A DNA stretch of 64,000 bases from Heterobilharzia americana. Taxonomy: Eukaryota > Platyhelminthes > Trematoda > Strigeidida > Schistosomatidae. The position numbers were made by a program, and so were the translations under genes. Positions within the stretch are counted from its first letter, which is position 1. Every line of letters starts with the position of its first letter. The notes beneath the pieces were generated by a model. It was not told where the DNA came from and did not search any database. It saw only the letters and a list, made by a program, of their open reading frames with translations. Below, piece after piece: positions 1 to 11,124 of the stretch. The stretch covers positions 75,448,678 to 75,512,677 of the forward strand of contig OX104134.1 of the NCBI GenBank assembly GCA_944470555.2, written 5' to 3'.

Positions 1-1725
1 CTGCACAACCTAACGAAGCGAAGGTTCATAAGGAACTTCAAGTTCTGAAAAGTAACAAGGTATATGGCCCAGAAAAATCAAACCAGACCCTTTTTAGGGA
101 GCGACCGACGACTCTATTCAGAGAACTGACTAGCTTGTTAAAGAAGGTATGGTAGACTGAGAGTGTTCCATCACTCTGAAATGAGGCTATCAGTGTGCCC
201 ATCTTGAGAAAGCGTCTACATAATATATATAACAATTATCAAAGTATGAATCTGTGTCGAAAATATTGGCTTCTATCGTACTTCGCAAACTTTACAGAGC
301 ACGTGGTGGAATAAATGGCGAGGAGCAGGCTGTGTCTCGTCTAGGCAATGGAAGCATCGATTATCAGATACTTGAACATCGACACACGTATTGTAGGTCA
401 AAAATCGTTGTGTTTCCTGATATTACAGATGTCTTCTATTAGATGGAAAGGGCTTTAGTCAGGAATTATCTAATGGAGAGAGGCACACCACGCAAACTTA
501 ATAACATCTTGAAAGTCCTACATAATAACACCTCAGGTAGAGTAAAGTCACACAACTAAATGTCTCCACTGTTCCAAACCAGCAATGGAGTTAGGCGAGG
601 TTGCACGATTTCTCCACTTCTCTTTAAATTTGCCATCGATGACATTCTTGAGACAGCTCTGAAGGAGAGGCGTTATGGTGGTGTACATCTACCACCCGGA
701 AAACAGCTATTCGACCTTGAATATGCAGACGATGTCGTCTTACTGTCCGATAACACACAGGCTACTCAAGTCGCACTTAATCAGTTGGCGATTGGTGTCT
801 GTAAGTATCGTTATATTTGCTTTGCACCACTGAAGTGGAGAGAACTTTTGCGAGATTGGCATAATCCCGTGCTTGCGCTCACCCCTAGGTGGTGAGTCGT
901 TGGAAGTAGTCGAAACATTCGTGTATCTGCGTAGCTGTGAGTGATGAAATTTCTAACCACATAGCGTAAACCAGAGTGGCACACGCCAATCTGGTCCACC
1001 TTTGGCGCCGTCGTGACGTAAGTTTGACCGTAAAAGATCGGGTTTACAACGCTTCGGTGCGAGGAGTTCTGCCCTACGCCTGTGAAACCTGGCCTCTCCA
1101 AGCTGAAGATGCGTGATGACTGTGTGTGTCCGATCATCGTTGTCTCCCTAGGGCTGCTCGCATACGGTAGCTGCACCATGTAAGTAATTCTGGGTACAAC
1201 AGCGTGTTTAGGTATGGTGGTGGTCGTCATTCAATAAATGAAGTCATCTGGAAACACCGGCTTCCTTGGTTTGGACATGTGTCACACATGCGTCCCAATG
1301 GCTTCCACACCGTTCATTGTTTACTAGTCCTGGGACTGGATGCAAGAAGCGGAGGGGTGGTCAGTGTGTGACGTGGTGCAGTGGAATGAAGGATAGTTGT
1401 ATCTGGTTAGCATCGGCTGGTGCATCACGACTCTCCGGGTGGCGTCCGAGAAATCAGGCAACTCAGTGGCTTCAGACGTTATCAAACATAGCTCAGAACT
1501 GAAACCGGTAATGGTTATGCTGTAACTTCCTTCTATCTTTTGAAAAGTAATGAATGGTTTGTTTTTAATGTATCTTATTGGACTGTCTTTCTAACCAGTC
1601 TATTCCTACTGTGTTTTTCTTTTTATCCATCTCCACTCGCTTTGTCTTCAGAAGTGTTATACTATTTTGTGTGGTGCATATCTTGGTGCCATCGCTGTAC
1701 CATGTTTGTGTTCCAATAATAATGA
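1..1725 (+). mobile_element. RTE-2 non-LTR retrotransposon, 5'-truncated by window edge, decayed
   Basis: Fragments of one reverse transcriptase can be followed through several frames. First there is a palm region (KILASIVLRKL, then an LEHRHTYC stretch leading to motif A). Then comes motif B as SNGVRRGCTISPLLF, motif C as LEYADDVVLL (about 720), and a C-terminal segment with a KKRRGG core at 1266-1502. In-frame stops and frameshifts show it is dead. The 3' end is probably the short AAT-type tail near 1715-1725. It is a different subfamily from RTE-1. In A' the element runs on past the mirror point to about 31560, with linker text matching RTE elements, so its 5' part exists there. Confidence 0.8.
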
Positions 1726-1929
1726 CAATTTGGCTGGGCATATAGTTACACAGTTTTGTTTACTGGAGGGTGCTTCGAACACAAGATATTGATCGCAATA
1801 ATATGATTACCATATTAAACAAAAATCTGTCACAAATGTTATTTAATTCAGGCTTATGTAGCGGGAGCATGCTGAGTGCCTTGCGAGTGTGGTTCATAAA
1901 AAGCAAGCCATGAGTTCTGCATTCACCAA

Positions 1930-4900
1930 CAAAGCTCGGCGACAGCCGATAACTAGACGTGGTTGTCGGGCTGGTATACCGTAGTGACCAAGTGAGCTAC
2001 ACTGGCTACATCGCCTGTCAGCGAAACCGGACGATAGCTGCTACCCTGACGTGCTTGTAAGGCTTACACATCACAATACCCAACAAACTATGCTGGTGGA
2101 ACGCTTGTTCCTAGAACGCCAGTTGAGTTCGTTGGATAGTGGTAAGACGAAAAGCCCGTAACGTTGTGGCGTAAACCAGTACATTATGATGACGGTCTCA
2201 GGGCGAAGTCGTATGGTTGGCTGGACTGTAACAGCAGTAGTGTTTCTTTGGATGACCAGCAGTGTCATACTGGTGTTAGCTTCCTTTTGGGAAGTGGAGT
2301 TAGATAAGGTTGGCTCCTAAAATAGCATAATCCGTCCTGCACCATGGTCTCACGGTACCGACGGGATGTGTGCTCTCTTTCTGACGTTAGAACAATCAAA
2401 CCTCTGAACAATGACCTACAAAAAGCCCTGTGTGGCAGGCAGAAAGCAGATGTCTCATGCGCTCTGCGGTCACACAAATCGTTTTCTCTTATAGACACAT
2501 TGAGAAGAAACAATCTTCCATCGTGTGGGCAGCCGGATAGTGTCAACAGCCCGTACACTTCCAGTAGTTCACAAAATTCAATCAAACAAAACATATATTC
2601 TCCACAATTGTCTCCTACATTATCTTCGACTTCCCATGTGAATATTGAACCGCTCACACCTTAACCAACCTCTCATTATGCAGCCATTGCCAACGACCCA
2701 AGCTGTAAAAACCGTATAACTGGCCTCCTAAGGCCCCACCAGAAATTTCATATTGCAGCTTTCGACGTCCGAACTCTGTGCGAAACCGAAAGCATGCATC
2801 ACTTGCAAAACTGAAGTCTTTAGCCATGAATGTATGCTGTGTATCTGTGACACGTATACAGGACCCGACCGTGGCTATTAAATTGACCTCACCTGGTCAT
2901 AGTAATAAATCTTCTAAATTCACCTTAAGAATATCCGGAGACCCCGTGACTATCTCTCGTGGCCTCGCTGGTGTAAGCATAGCTTTGAGTTGCAGAGCAG
3001 AAAACCCATTTCACTGGATACCAGTCGATAACCATCTGTGTGCTGTTCGACTGAGTGGATCTGTAAGAACTAGGAAGAATCGTGAGACCAACCGATGTCT
3101 ATTCGTGATCTCCGCCCACTCACCCATCAACTGCAGTTCGGACGATGCGAAAGATGAATTCTATGAGAAGCTGTCAGTGTTGCTACAGGAAGCAAAACAT
3201 TCAGATGTAGTCATGATGGCAGATGACTTTGACGCTCAAGCAGCGAAGCTGAGTCAATCGGGAAGGCATCTGGGAGGTATTTACTGGATCCCAATTCAGC
3301 CAACTAACAACAGCTACCGTCCCTTGCAATTTTGATCTGACAATCATCTGTTTCTGACAAGCACTAATTTCAAGCATAAGCTGAGACAATGTCTCACATG
3401 GTGTCCGCCGAAATTGCACAGACAATGGATACAAATAGATCATATTGCTGTGAGACATCTTTGAAGAAGATTGGTGTAGGATTGTCGCTCCTTCTGGAGT
3501 ACTTATTTGGACTCCGACTACGCGTTAGTACGGGTACGTGTGGTTGGTTGGAAGATGAGAAAATGATGTATGTAAGTAGGGAGGAGTTAGTTAACCGTCT
3601 ATCTAACTTGACAACAATGCTCATCCGCTCATCCTGGTATGATATTAAGTCTGTTGTAGAAACAACGGTAAAGATAGTTGGCAACCTACACTCGAAGGTT
3701 TGCAAACATCATCGGACTTCCACAACGTTGTCCAAGCTGAGAAGACTGATTCCAGCTGATTCTTACCACGATAAAGAGTGAAAGCAAATCAAATGCAAGT
3801 TGACTGAAAGTTTTCGCGTTGATCGTAAGATAAATGGAGAAGACATCAATGTTGGGTAACACTCGGCGATTGTTTAGGCCTATTAAGGATACAGGGAAGA
3901 AGAAGACGCTGGGTCGTGAAACCATCACCCGAAAGGATGGGACGGGCAGCTAGAACGTTGGACAGAACACTTTGAAGCACAGTCCAACTGACCCAACATT
4001 CAGTCTGGACCTGAATGGGATGTAGATGTCTGTCCTCCAACTTTTCTTGAAGTTGAGAAAGCTCTATCGAACCTGAAGCGATGCGAAACAGTAGGACCTA
4101 ATAGTTTGCCACCCACCGTTTTCAAGGATGGAGATTAGAAATTGTTGCTTAAAGTGACGTAGGTACTAGGTAGTGTATGGGAATCAGAGGTAGTGTCGCT
4201 AGACTTCACTGATCATCCGAGTCTATAAGAGAGAGAAGGTTTTTTGTGACAACCATAAGGGAATTAGCTTGACTAATATTGTGTCCAAGATCCTAGGGCA
4301 CATAGTTATACGACGCCTAACTGGAGTTCGAGAGGAACGGACTTAAGAAAAGCAGTCAAATTTCAAACCTAGTGAATGGTTTGTCGGTCAGGTCTTCACC
4401 CTTCGACAGGTTCTGGGACACGGATATGCTGACCGGAGGCCTACACTTGCCTTGGACTCTATCGACCATTAGGTGTTGTGACAGTGTCTGCCTATGAAGG
4501 GAGCACCGAACAACTATATAACGCTGATCAAAGCTCTCTACTCTAGCTGGCGCAGCCGTGTAAGGGCCTATAGAGATTTGTCATCTGAACTGACGATGTT
4601 TGAGTTCACAGTGATCGATGCACTTCCTGCATAGTATCTGGTTGACTTTAAGTACTCGGGCGACATTTTCCTGGTGGGTGAAGATGGTAACAATATAAAC
4701 TGAAATCTGAGTATGTATGTCATACATTCCCTGGACTAGTCTGCAACTAATTCTAGATTTACGGTAGGGAGTAAAGTATTGGAATGTGTCGACTACTTCC
4801 CTTACTTAGGGAGCTGCATCAGTTCTTTCGGGCTGTTTGCTTACTAAATCTCAGCTCAAATACAGAAAACCCGCGTGGCTTTCGTTAACATGCTTCATTT

Positions 4901-5510
4901 ATGGCGCCGGTGAGATATCCGCCTGTCTATTAAAGGAGGAGTATAATGTTCTGCAGTCCATGCTGTCCTGTTGTACGGTTCCAAGACATGGCTGTTAAGA
5001 GTGGAAAATATGAAGCGATAACAGAGTTTTGATCACAGATGTCTTCGTAGCATTGGTTACGTTTGTTGGATCATCATGTGAGCAATGTTGAAGTTAGTCG
5101 ACGGTTACCAGGGCTGTCGATCGTTAAGGTTGTAAGTCTTCATCATCTGAAGTGGTATGGACATGTGTTGCGCAAGGCGATCCACCGCCAACCTCAACGT
5201 GCAGTGCTATGGGAAGTTGGAAGAAGGCTCAGGATAACCAGAACAAGATGTAACACTAGTCGATGAGTTCTCTAACTATTGGTCTGAGCCATGTAGAGAG
5301 GTTTAAACTACCTGTGGTCACCGAGACGATAGGAATCGATGGTTGAGGGCTTTTGGTGGTATGGCTAAAAATCGGTCGCCGTGGTGCAGATGTATTCACT
5401 CTTTAACTTTTTTAGTTTACTGCTGTAAAGTTTGGTAACTTGAACCGATGTACTTCTGTGCGAGGTTCTATGTTGATTTTATCTGTCTGTCAAGGACTAA
5501 TCACTGCGTC
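1930..5510 (+). mobile_element. RTE-1 non-LTR retrotransposon, near full length, heavily decayed (arm A)
   Basis: From 2344 a 106-codon open stretch ends in SPTLSSTSHVNIEPLTP. The endonuclease start follows (about 2750, AAFDVRTLCE) and then a 185-codon ORF at 2778-3335 holding DVCCVS-like, NPFHWIPVDNHLCAVRL and ADDFDAQ segments. The last corresponds to the GDLNAQ catalytic motif with changes. RT, with motifs A to C barely readable, runs through about 4700. The conserved C-terminal HLKWYGHVLRK is at 5063-5266. The 3' untranslated region reaches about 5510. Many stops and frameshifts make it non-functional. The 5' boundary near 1930 is approximate. Confidence 0.75.
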
Positions 5511-5737
5511 ACTTATATAATTTCACTTCATTTACTTGTTCTGAACTAAAAGGTAGTGCTTATCGACTTTTCCTAAATGTATAACATAGTGAAGCTGAGA
5601 GGTTTGTACTCAAGTTCTTAGCATTTTTACTAGGCAAGTATTTCCAATAACTGATAACATTTGTTGTGGTTTAATAATGTATGCAGGTTATAAAAGTGTT
5701 GTTTTGTCTTACATTTTGCAATTTACCACTTTTCCAG

Positions 5738-5859
5738 GTCTTTCCTGCTACCGCATTCGCTTTGGGATTTTGGCAAATTCGTAGAAGAAAGTGGAAAATT
5801 GAATTAATTGAAACACTAAGTGCACGAATTCCTGCTAAGCCTATAACCTTACCACAGAA
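5738..5859 (+). pseudogene. Opposite-strand copy of SURF1 exon 2 in arm A
   Basis: Mirror of the exon at 25622-25501, with an intact TTTCCAG acceptor and GTTTGT donor, still encoding the GFWQIRRRKWK signature. It is not preceded by a plus-strand exon 1 in the window; the plus-strand exon 1 copy is at 18.9 kb, on the wrong side. Confidence 0.85.
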
Positions 5860-5902
5860 GTTTGTCTTTGCTAAAAGTGGCAATAATTACACCACATTTT
5901 AG

Positions 5903-6083
5903 TGTTGTTTCTAGCCTCGAACTTCCTGAATTTACTCATGTTTCAGTTCGAGGCCATTTCGATCACTCTCGCGAAGTGATTATTGGACCACGTTCGTTAA
6001 TTGAAGATATGATACCTCCTACAGGTTACGGGAGCGAGTGGGCATCAAAATCACGGCATAACTTAATACGGTCACCTATATCA
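5903..6083 (+). pseudogene. Truncated copy of SURF1 exon 3 in arm A
   Basis: Only 181 of the 240 exon bases are present. The copy breaks off within the codons for the RSPIS stretch, where RTE-1 sequence begins. It encodes EFTHVSVRGHFDHSREV correctly before the break and then runs into RTE-1 residues and out of the SURF1 family. Confidence 0.85.
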
Positions 6084-6159
6084 CCTATATATAGCATTAA
6101 GCACTAGGGCAGAAAACTCACTACTAGACTGGATCCCAGTTGATAGTCGCCTCTGCGCT

Positions 6160-8250
6160 ATGAGGCTGAACGGCACAGTGAGAACTAAAAGGAATAGTGA
6201 GACTCGCCGTTGTCTCTTTGTAATCTCTGCTTACGCACCCACTGACTGTAGTTCGGATGAAGTGAAGGACGAGTTCTACCATAAACTGTCTAACCTCCTC
6301 TCGAAAGCCAAACGTTCGGACGTAGTGGTTGTTGCAGGTGACCTCAACGCACAGGTGGGTAGACTGAGTGAGGCAGAAAGGCACTTAGGTGGCACTTTCG
6401 GAATCCCAGCTGAACGTACAGATAACGGTGATCGCCTATTACAACTATGCTCAGATAACCGCCTATTTTTAGCCAGCACAAATTTCAGACATAAAGAAAG
6501 GCACTGTCTGACCTGGCGTCCACCGAGCTCGACTCAGCGATGGACACAGATAGACCACATTGCTATTAGTCATCGCTGGAGAGGATCGGTGGAAGACTGC
6601 CGCTCCTTCTGGAGTACGTGTTTGGACAGCGATCATGCGTTGGTCCGAGCACGTATATGCCTGCGTCTCAATGGACGTAGAAAAAATTTGGCAACAAAAC
6701 CACTACGAGTTCTGCTGGACAACGAAAACACCAAAGCCGTGTTCAGTGAGAAGTTGGCTAGGCAGTTATCGGAACAAAAGACTGTCACTCATCCAGAAGA
6801 AGCTTGGTGCCATCTTCAGTCTACTGTAAAAGCAGCACTGGAGACTGTAGCCGACTCCAAGATAATGGCTAAAAAGAGCCAGTGGATATCAGCAGCTTCT
6901 TCCAAACTAATGGATGCACGTGAATGCATCCCTGCAGGCTCTGAGTACAATGAAGAGCGAGCGCAACTTAAAAATAAACTGACGAAAAGTCTGCGCAACG
7001 ATCGTGAACAGTGGTGGGCAGCAAAGGCTAAAGAGATGGAAAAGGCAGCGGCGATCGGTAACAGTAGACAGTTATTTAGACTTATTAAGGAGACTGGGGG
7101 GAAATGGTCAACAACAGTTAGTGAGGTTATAGCGGAGAAGGACGGATCGGCGATTCACTCGCAGGGAAGGCGACTGGGACGATGGGCAGAACACTTTGAG
7201 GAACAGTTTAACTGGCCTCCAGCCACCATTGCGCTGCCCGCTATCCAGTCGGACCCTGAATGGGACATAGAGACAGGTCCCCCAACACTAGAAGAAGTTG
7301 AGAAAGCGGTAGGTAGCCTGAAACGGGGAAGGGCAGCAGGACCAGACGGACTACCTGCTGAGGTATACAAGAATGGTGGTAGAGTTCTCTTAGTCAGGCT
7401 AACGGAAGTGTTAGCCAGTATATGGGAATCAAATACGATCCCCTCCGACTGGTCTAAGTCACTGATCATCCCAGTCTTCAAGAAAGGCGAGAAGTCCTCT
7501 TGTGATAACCACAGAGGAATCAGCCTGACAAACATAGTGTCTAAGATCCTAAGTTCTATAATTCTCCGACGCCTGAGTGGAGCTCGGGAACAGCAAGCCC
7601 GAGAAAACCAGGCAGGCTTTAGACCTGGCCGTGGATGTATCGACCAAATATTCACACTGCGCCAGGTCCTGGAACATAGGCATGCTTACAGACGCCCGAC
7701 AATAGCTGTATTTCTCGACCTGAAGGCGGCATTTGACTCCGTTGATCGAGAAGTCTTATGGCAATGTCTGTCACTGAAAGGCGTGCCTAGTAAGTACATC
7801 ACCTTATTGAAAGCTCTCTACTCGAACACTTGTGGGCATGTTAGAGCCTATGGTGAGTTGTCCAGGGAGCTATACTCATCAAGTGGTGTCCGTCAAGGAT
7901 GCCCACTATCCCCATTCTTATTTAATTTTATCATAGATATTCTTATGGAGGTTTCCCTCTCGTCACCTAATTACAAAGACGTTGACCCGATCACAGGTGA
8001 ATTTTCCTTAGATCTAGAATATGCAGATGACATAGTCCTGTTAGGTGAAGACGCTGACAAGATGCAGAGTCTTCTGAACACTTTGAGTGGGAATTTGAGA
8101 ATGTTTGGGATGCGATTTTCACCACCCAAATGCAAATTTTTGCTCCAGGACTGGTCTTCAGCGGTACCGCGGTTAACAATAGAGAGTGAAGTGGTTGAGT
8201 GTGTTGACCACTTCACTTACCTGGGAAGTAGGATCAACCCGGTGGGTTAG
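6160..8250 (+). pseudogene. RTE-1 endonuclease-reverse transcriptase, main open part (696 codons)
   Basis: Polyprotein for target-primed reverse transcription. Endonuclease part: AGDLNAQVG (residues 59-67), IDHIAISHRW and LDSDHALV, the SDH triad being near 157. RT part: SLIIPVFKKGEKSSCDNHRG, QAGFRPGRGCIDQ, motif A FLDLKAAFDS (about 518-527), motif B SGVRQGCPLSPFLF and motif C LEYADDIVLL with YADD at 621-624. The catalytic residues are present. The listed ATG is not the true start: the frame is open upstream through IALSTRAENSLLDWIPVD to the truncation. The stop at 8250 is caused by a one-base shift after LGSRINPVG; the next frame continues the protein. It is a pseudogene, though a young-looking one. 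Confidence 0.88.
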
Positions 8251-8436
8251 TTGCCGATGAGATTTCTGCACGGATACAAAAGGCTCGATTGGCTTTTGCC
8301 AATTTGCGCCACCTATGGCGCCGCCGTGATATTCGTTTGTCTATTAAGGGTCGCGTGTACTGCACAGCAGTCCGCTCTGTTCTACTGTATGGCTGTGAAA
8401 CATGGCCATTGAAAGTGGAGGATACAAAAGCTTCAG

Positions 8437-8853
8437 GTGTTTGACCACCGTTGCCTTCGTAGTATAGGACGTATTCCGTGGTGTCACCATGTGAGTAATG
8501 CAGAAGTTAGGTGTAGAGTTTTAGGGAGAAGAGGTAAGTCAGTCGACGAGGTTGTGAACCTTCATCGACTGAGATGGTTGGGACACGTACTACGTATGCC
8601 TAGTCACCGATTGCCTCGTCACACAATGTTGGCTGAGGTGGGTTCAGGCTGGAAAAAGGCCCGAGGTGGCCAGACTAAAACATGGCACCAATGTATGAAG
8701 TCTCTGACTGTTGGTTTAAGCCATGTAGGACGATGCAGACTAGGTGGTTGGGGTCCACGGGACAAGAGGAACCAGTGGTTGGAGACCCTAGGTGATATGG
8801 CTCAGAACCGAAGTCAGTGGCGCAGATGTATACACACATTATCCTCATCTTAA
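8437..8853 (+). pseudogene. RTE-1 C-terminal domain, frame-separated
   Basis: Continuation of the RTE-1 protein after the second indel near 8432. It contains FDHRCLRSIGRI, VVNLHRLRWLGHVLRMP, a Gly/Lys-rich GWKKARGGQTKTW and RDKRNQWLETLGDMAQNR. The LRWLGHVLRM block followed by a basic segment is the usual C-terminal domain of RTE-type polymerases. It ends at a TAA, followed by a short 3' untranslated region that finishes in the ATG tail. Confidence 0.8.
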
Positions 8854-9049
8854 CAACGCTATACCGAATCTCACCATTTTGTCACTCCTCTTTCCTTTCT
8901 TCTCGTACTTTATATTTCTTTTGACTGCATTCACTTATCTTCATCCTTCACCTCACTACCTTTTTACTTGATGTGCTGACGTGAGGTGTGGCAACTCGGA
9001 CGGTTACGCAGTAATGCCTAGTCCTATGTTAATAATGATGATGATGATG

Positions 9050-9160
9050 CACTAATATGAAGTGTGGCGACTTGAGCTGATCCACTTGTGTGCAAGGTTC
9101 TACGTTGATTGTGACTGTATTTCCAAGCTCTACTCAGACATCTAATGATCACAGAACACT
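9050..9160 (+). repeat. RTE-1 3' UTR fragment
   Basis: The stretch around GGTTCTACGTTGATT (9110-9124) matches the 3' end of other RTE-1 copies, for example around 5460 in arm A and 24010-24060. It is a detached piece, directly after the ATG tail of the previous copy and before a minus-strand copy. Confidence 0.5.
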
Positions 9161-10620
9161 ATGTCCATCAGGCCGATTCCCTTGTGGTTTTCACGAAAAG
9201 ATTCCTCACTTTTCTTGAAGACTATGATTGAGAACAGTTTAAAAGGGTCATATTTGACTCCCATACACTAGTTAACAAATCAGTTAACTTAATCAAGAAT
9301 TCCCTACCACCGTCATGAAACGCCACTGGAACTAGTCCATCTGGTCTACTGCTCCTCCTCGAATCAGGTTACTTACAACCTTCTCAACTTCTGCAGGTGC
9401 TAGGAGTCCTATCTCAATGTTCCATTCAGGACCCGATTGGATAACGGGCAACGAAACAGAACTGTTCCGTCCATCATTCCAGTGATCTCCCCCGAGAATA
9501 AACCACAGATCCACCCTTCAGTATGGTCTCGTTAATCATTAACCCTTTTCACTTAAGTTTCCTTTATGATTCTAAATAGCTATCTGCCGTTACTTGACCC
9601 CCTTGCCTTTTCCATCTCTTTATTTTCCACTGCCCATCACTGTTTGCAGTCACTACGTAGACTTTTTGTCAGTCTACATTTGAATTACTTCCGATCTTCA
9701 TAATGCTCGAAATCTGCAGGGATGGATTTACCTGCATCCATTAGTTCAGAAGGAGCTGATGAGATCTAGTGAGTCTTTCTAACCACTCTCTCATTGCTGC
9801 TTTTGCAACCGACTAGTGAAGGTATCAGACTTCGCCTGGATGAATGATGTTGTTCCGTTCAGCTAACTGTCTAACTGTTATTGAAAACAGCCTTAGTACT
9901 TTGAATTCCTGGAATGTGAACCCCATGTCAAACAATGTCCCTCTTTATATCCGAAGTTCATGCTAGTCAGAAATAAATGTTTGTCTGAGAACATTTGTAG
10001 CAGACGGTTACCGTTATCCGTTCGTTTGGTTGGGATTAAGAAAGTGGCACACAAGTGCTTTTCTGACTGAATTAGCCTACCTACTTATGCATTAAAATCA
10101 CCTGTAACAACAACCATATCTGAACGTTCGGCTTCCAGTACGAGGTTAGAAATTGTTCGTTAGAACTCATCCTTCACTTCTAAACTGCAGTCAGTAGGTG
10201 TGTAAGTAGAAATTACAAATAAACAACGGTGAGTTTCACCAATCCTTTTAGTCCTCACTGTGCAAGACCATGAAAAGTAATCATCGAATCTCCAGAAGCT
10301 CGAAGGGTGAGCTTTGCAGGTTTACCATGCTTGGAAGGTGAGGCGAAGCGAATATTAGCACTTACGTCCTTTATGCGTGTCTCATAAACAGAACACACAT
10401 TCGTGGCCCGAGATGCCACAGTTTTGGCTAGTGAAGATTGCTGTCCGATTTGATAGAGGGTGAGGATATTAAAAGCTCTAATGTTTAATTTGGAGTGCAG
10501 TTTCAGGAGACCAGTGAAGTTATTCCGTGAACTTTGATAGTTGCCAAGAGCTGCAGAACTGGATGAAATCAAAGATGATTTAGGAATATTGACCAAGAGA
10601 AGTTAAGGAAGATTAGATGA
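9160..10620 (-). mobile_element. RTE-1 N-terminal half, minus strand, decayed
   Basis: Reading from 10596 down, a 113-codon stretch contains LNIRAFNILTLYQIGQQSSLA, a VCSVYETRIKD block and LTLRASGDSM, matching the endonuclease start of RTE-1. Further on (9514-9332) is PVIQSGPEWNIEI, the linker just before the RT. Text resembling the RT entry (ENHKGIGL) is readable to about 9170. There are many stops, and the RT core and C-terminus are missing. It lies downstream of SURF1 exon 6 in the same orientation. Confidence 0.7.
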
Positions 10621-10970
10621 CCAGACCACTCGGTTGTTCAGGTCAAAGTAGGTGGATTTCAACTCAGAGCTGAAAGTTAAGCCTTTAGGACAATGGAATC
10701 ACATCGCCAATAAATTTATTGCACATAAATCAATACTGGGGCATATCTGGACCTAAATTGAGACGATACGCCTTTGATCCGGCGAAAAAATAGGTTTCAT
10801 AGTTAAGCTGTGCCTATGATTAACCAATATGAACAAGAACATAAGATTCCACAGCATGTTTCGAACTTCTCCAACACCCAAAATTAAATAACTTCAATGT
10901 TTATCTCAACAGTCAACGTATTCTCAGAACAGTAGCTGAAATTTTTACTTTATGATAAAACACAAGTACC
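10621..10970. other. Spacer after SURF1 exon 6, nothing recognised
   Basis: Searched on the minus strand for the expected final SURF1 exon (an RNEH..Y..TW-like motif and a hydrophobic helix); none was recognised. No repeat family was identified either. Confidence 0.4.
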
Positions 10971-10976
10971 ACCTAC

Positions 10977-11124
10977 CATAATCAGCATCCACAAATATTG
11001 GTAGCGTTTTCAGATCATCACACATTTTCTCAATATTTCGACAAGAATAACGAATATGAGGATTTTGGTTTTCGTCTAGGCAGATAAGATTTTTAATTTT
11101 TGTACCAAAGATTCGAATTGGTGG
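10977..11124 (-). CDS. SURF1: SURF1 exon 6, last exon recognised
   Basis: A 148-base exon after TTTGTTTCCAG, ending at a GTAGGT donor in phase 1. It encodes PPIRIFGTKIKN, then DENQNPHIRYSCRNIEKM and LKTLPIFVDADY. This matches the SURF1 region in which an aromatic/Arg-rich stretch is followed by PIFIDA. The good donor means at least one further exon is expected, but none was recognised between 10970 and position 1 on the minus strand. Confidence 0.8.

Larger units (their letters stand above)
1..6083 (+). repeat. Inverted repeat arm A (partner A' at 25277-31359)
   Basis: Position x in this arm pairs with position 31360-x on the opposite strand. Every ORF in the arm recurs with identical translation in A'. 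The inner border is sharp: after 6083 arm A enters an RTE-1 copy while A' continues along SURF1 exon 3. The left window edge is still inside the repeat, so the arm is probably longer than 6.1 kb. It contains an RTE-2 fragment, a decayed full-length RTE-1 and SURF1 exons 2 and 3 (partial). Confidence 0.95.
6084..9049 (+). mobile_element. RTE-1 copy, 5'-truncated, two frameshifts, (ATG)n tail
   Basis: The best-preserved RTE-1 copy. It starts within the endonuclease domain at the arm A border and ends in an AAT/ATG tail at 9031-9049, typical of RTE elements. Reading is open from the border to 8250. It continues in another frame to about 8444 (VRSVLLYGCETWPLKVED) and returns to the first frame at 8437-8853 (HRLRWLGHVLRMPSHR). 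Two small indels therefore inactivate it. The 5' part of the endonuclease is missing. Confidence 0.85.

Noticed and set aside
811..1230. A 139-codon minus-strand ORF conserved four times (also 19730-20149, 30130-30549, 35240-35659)
   Set aside because: It is the antisense shadow of the RTE-2 RT/C-terminal region. Its repetition is explained by the four copies of the same DNA.
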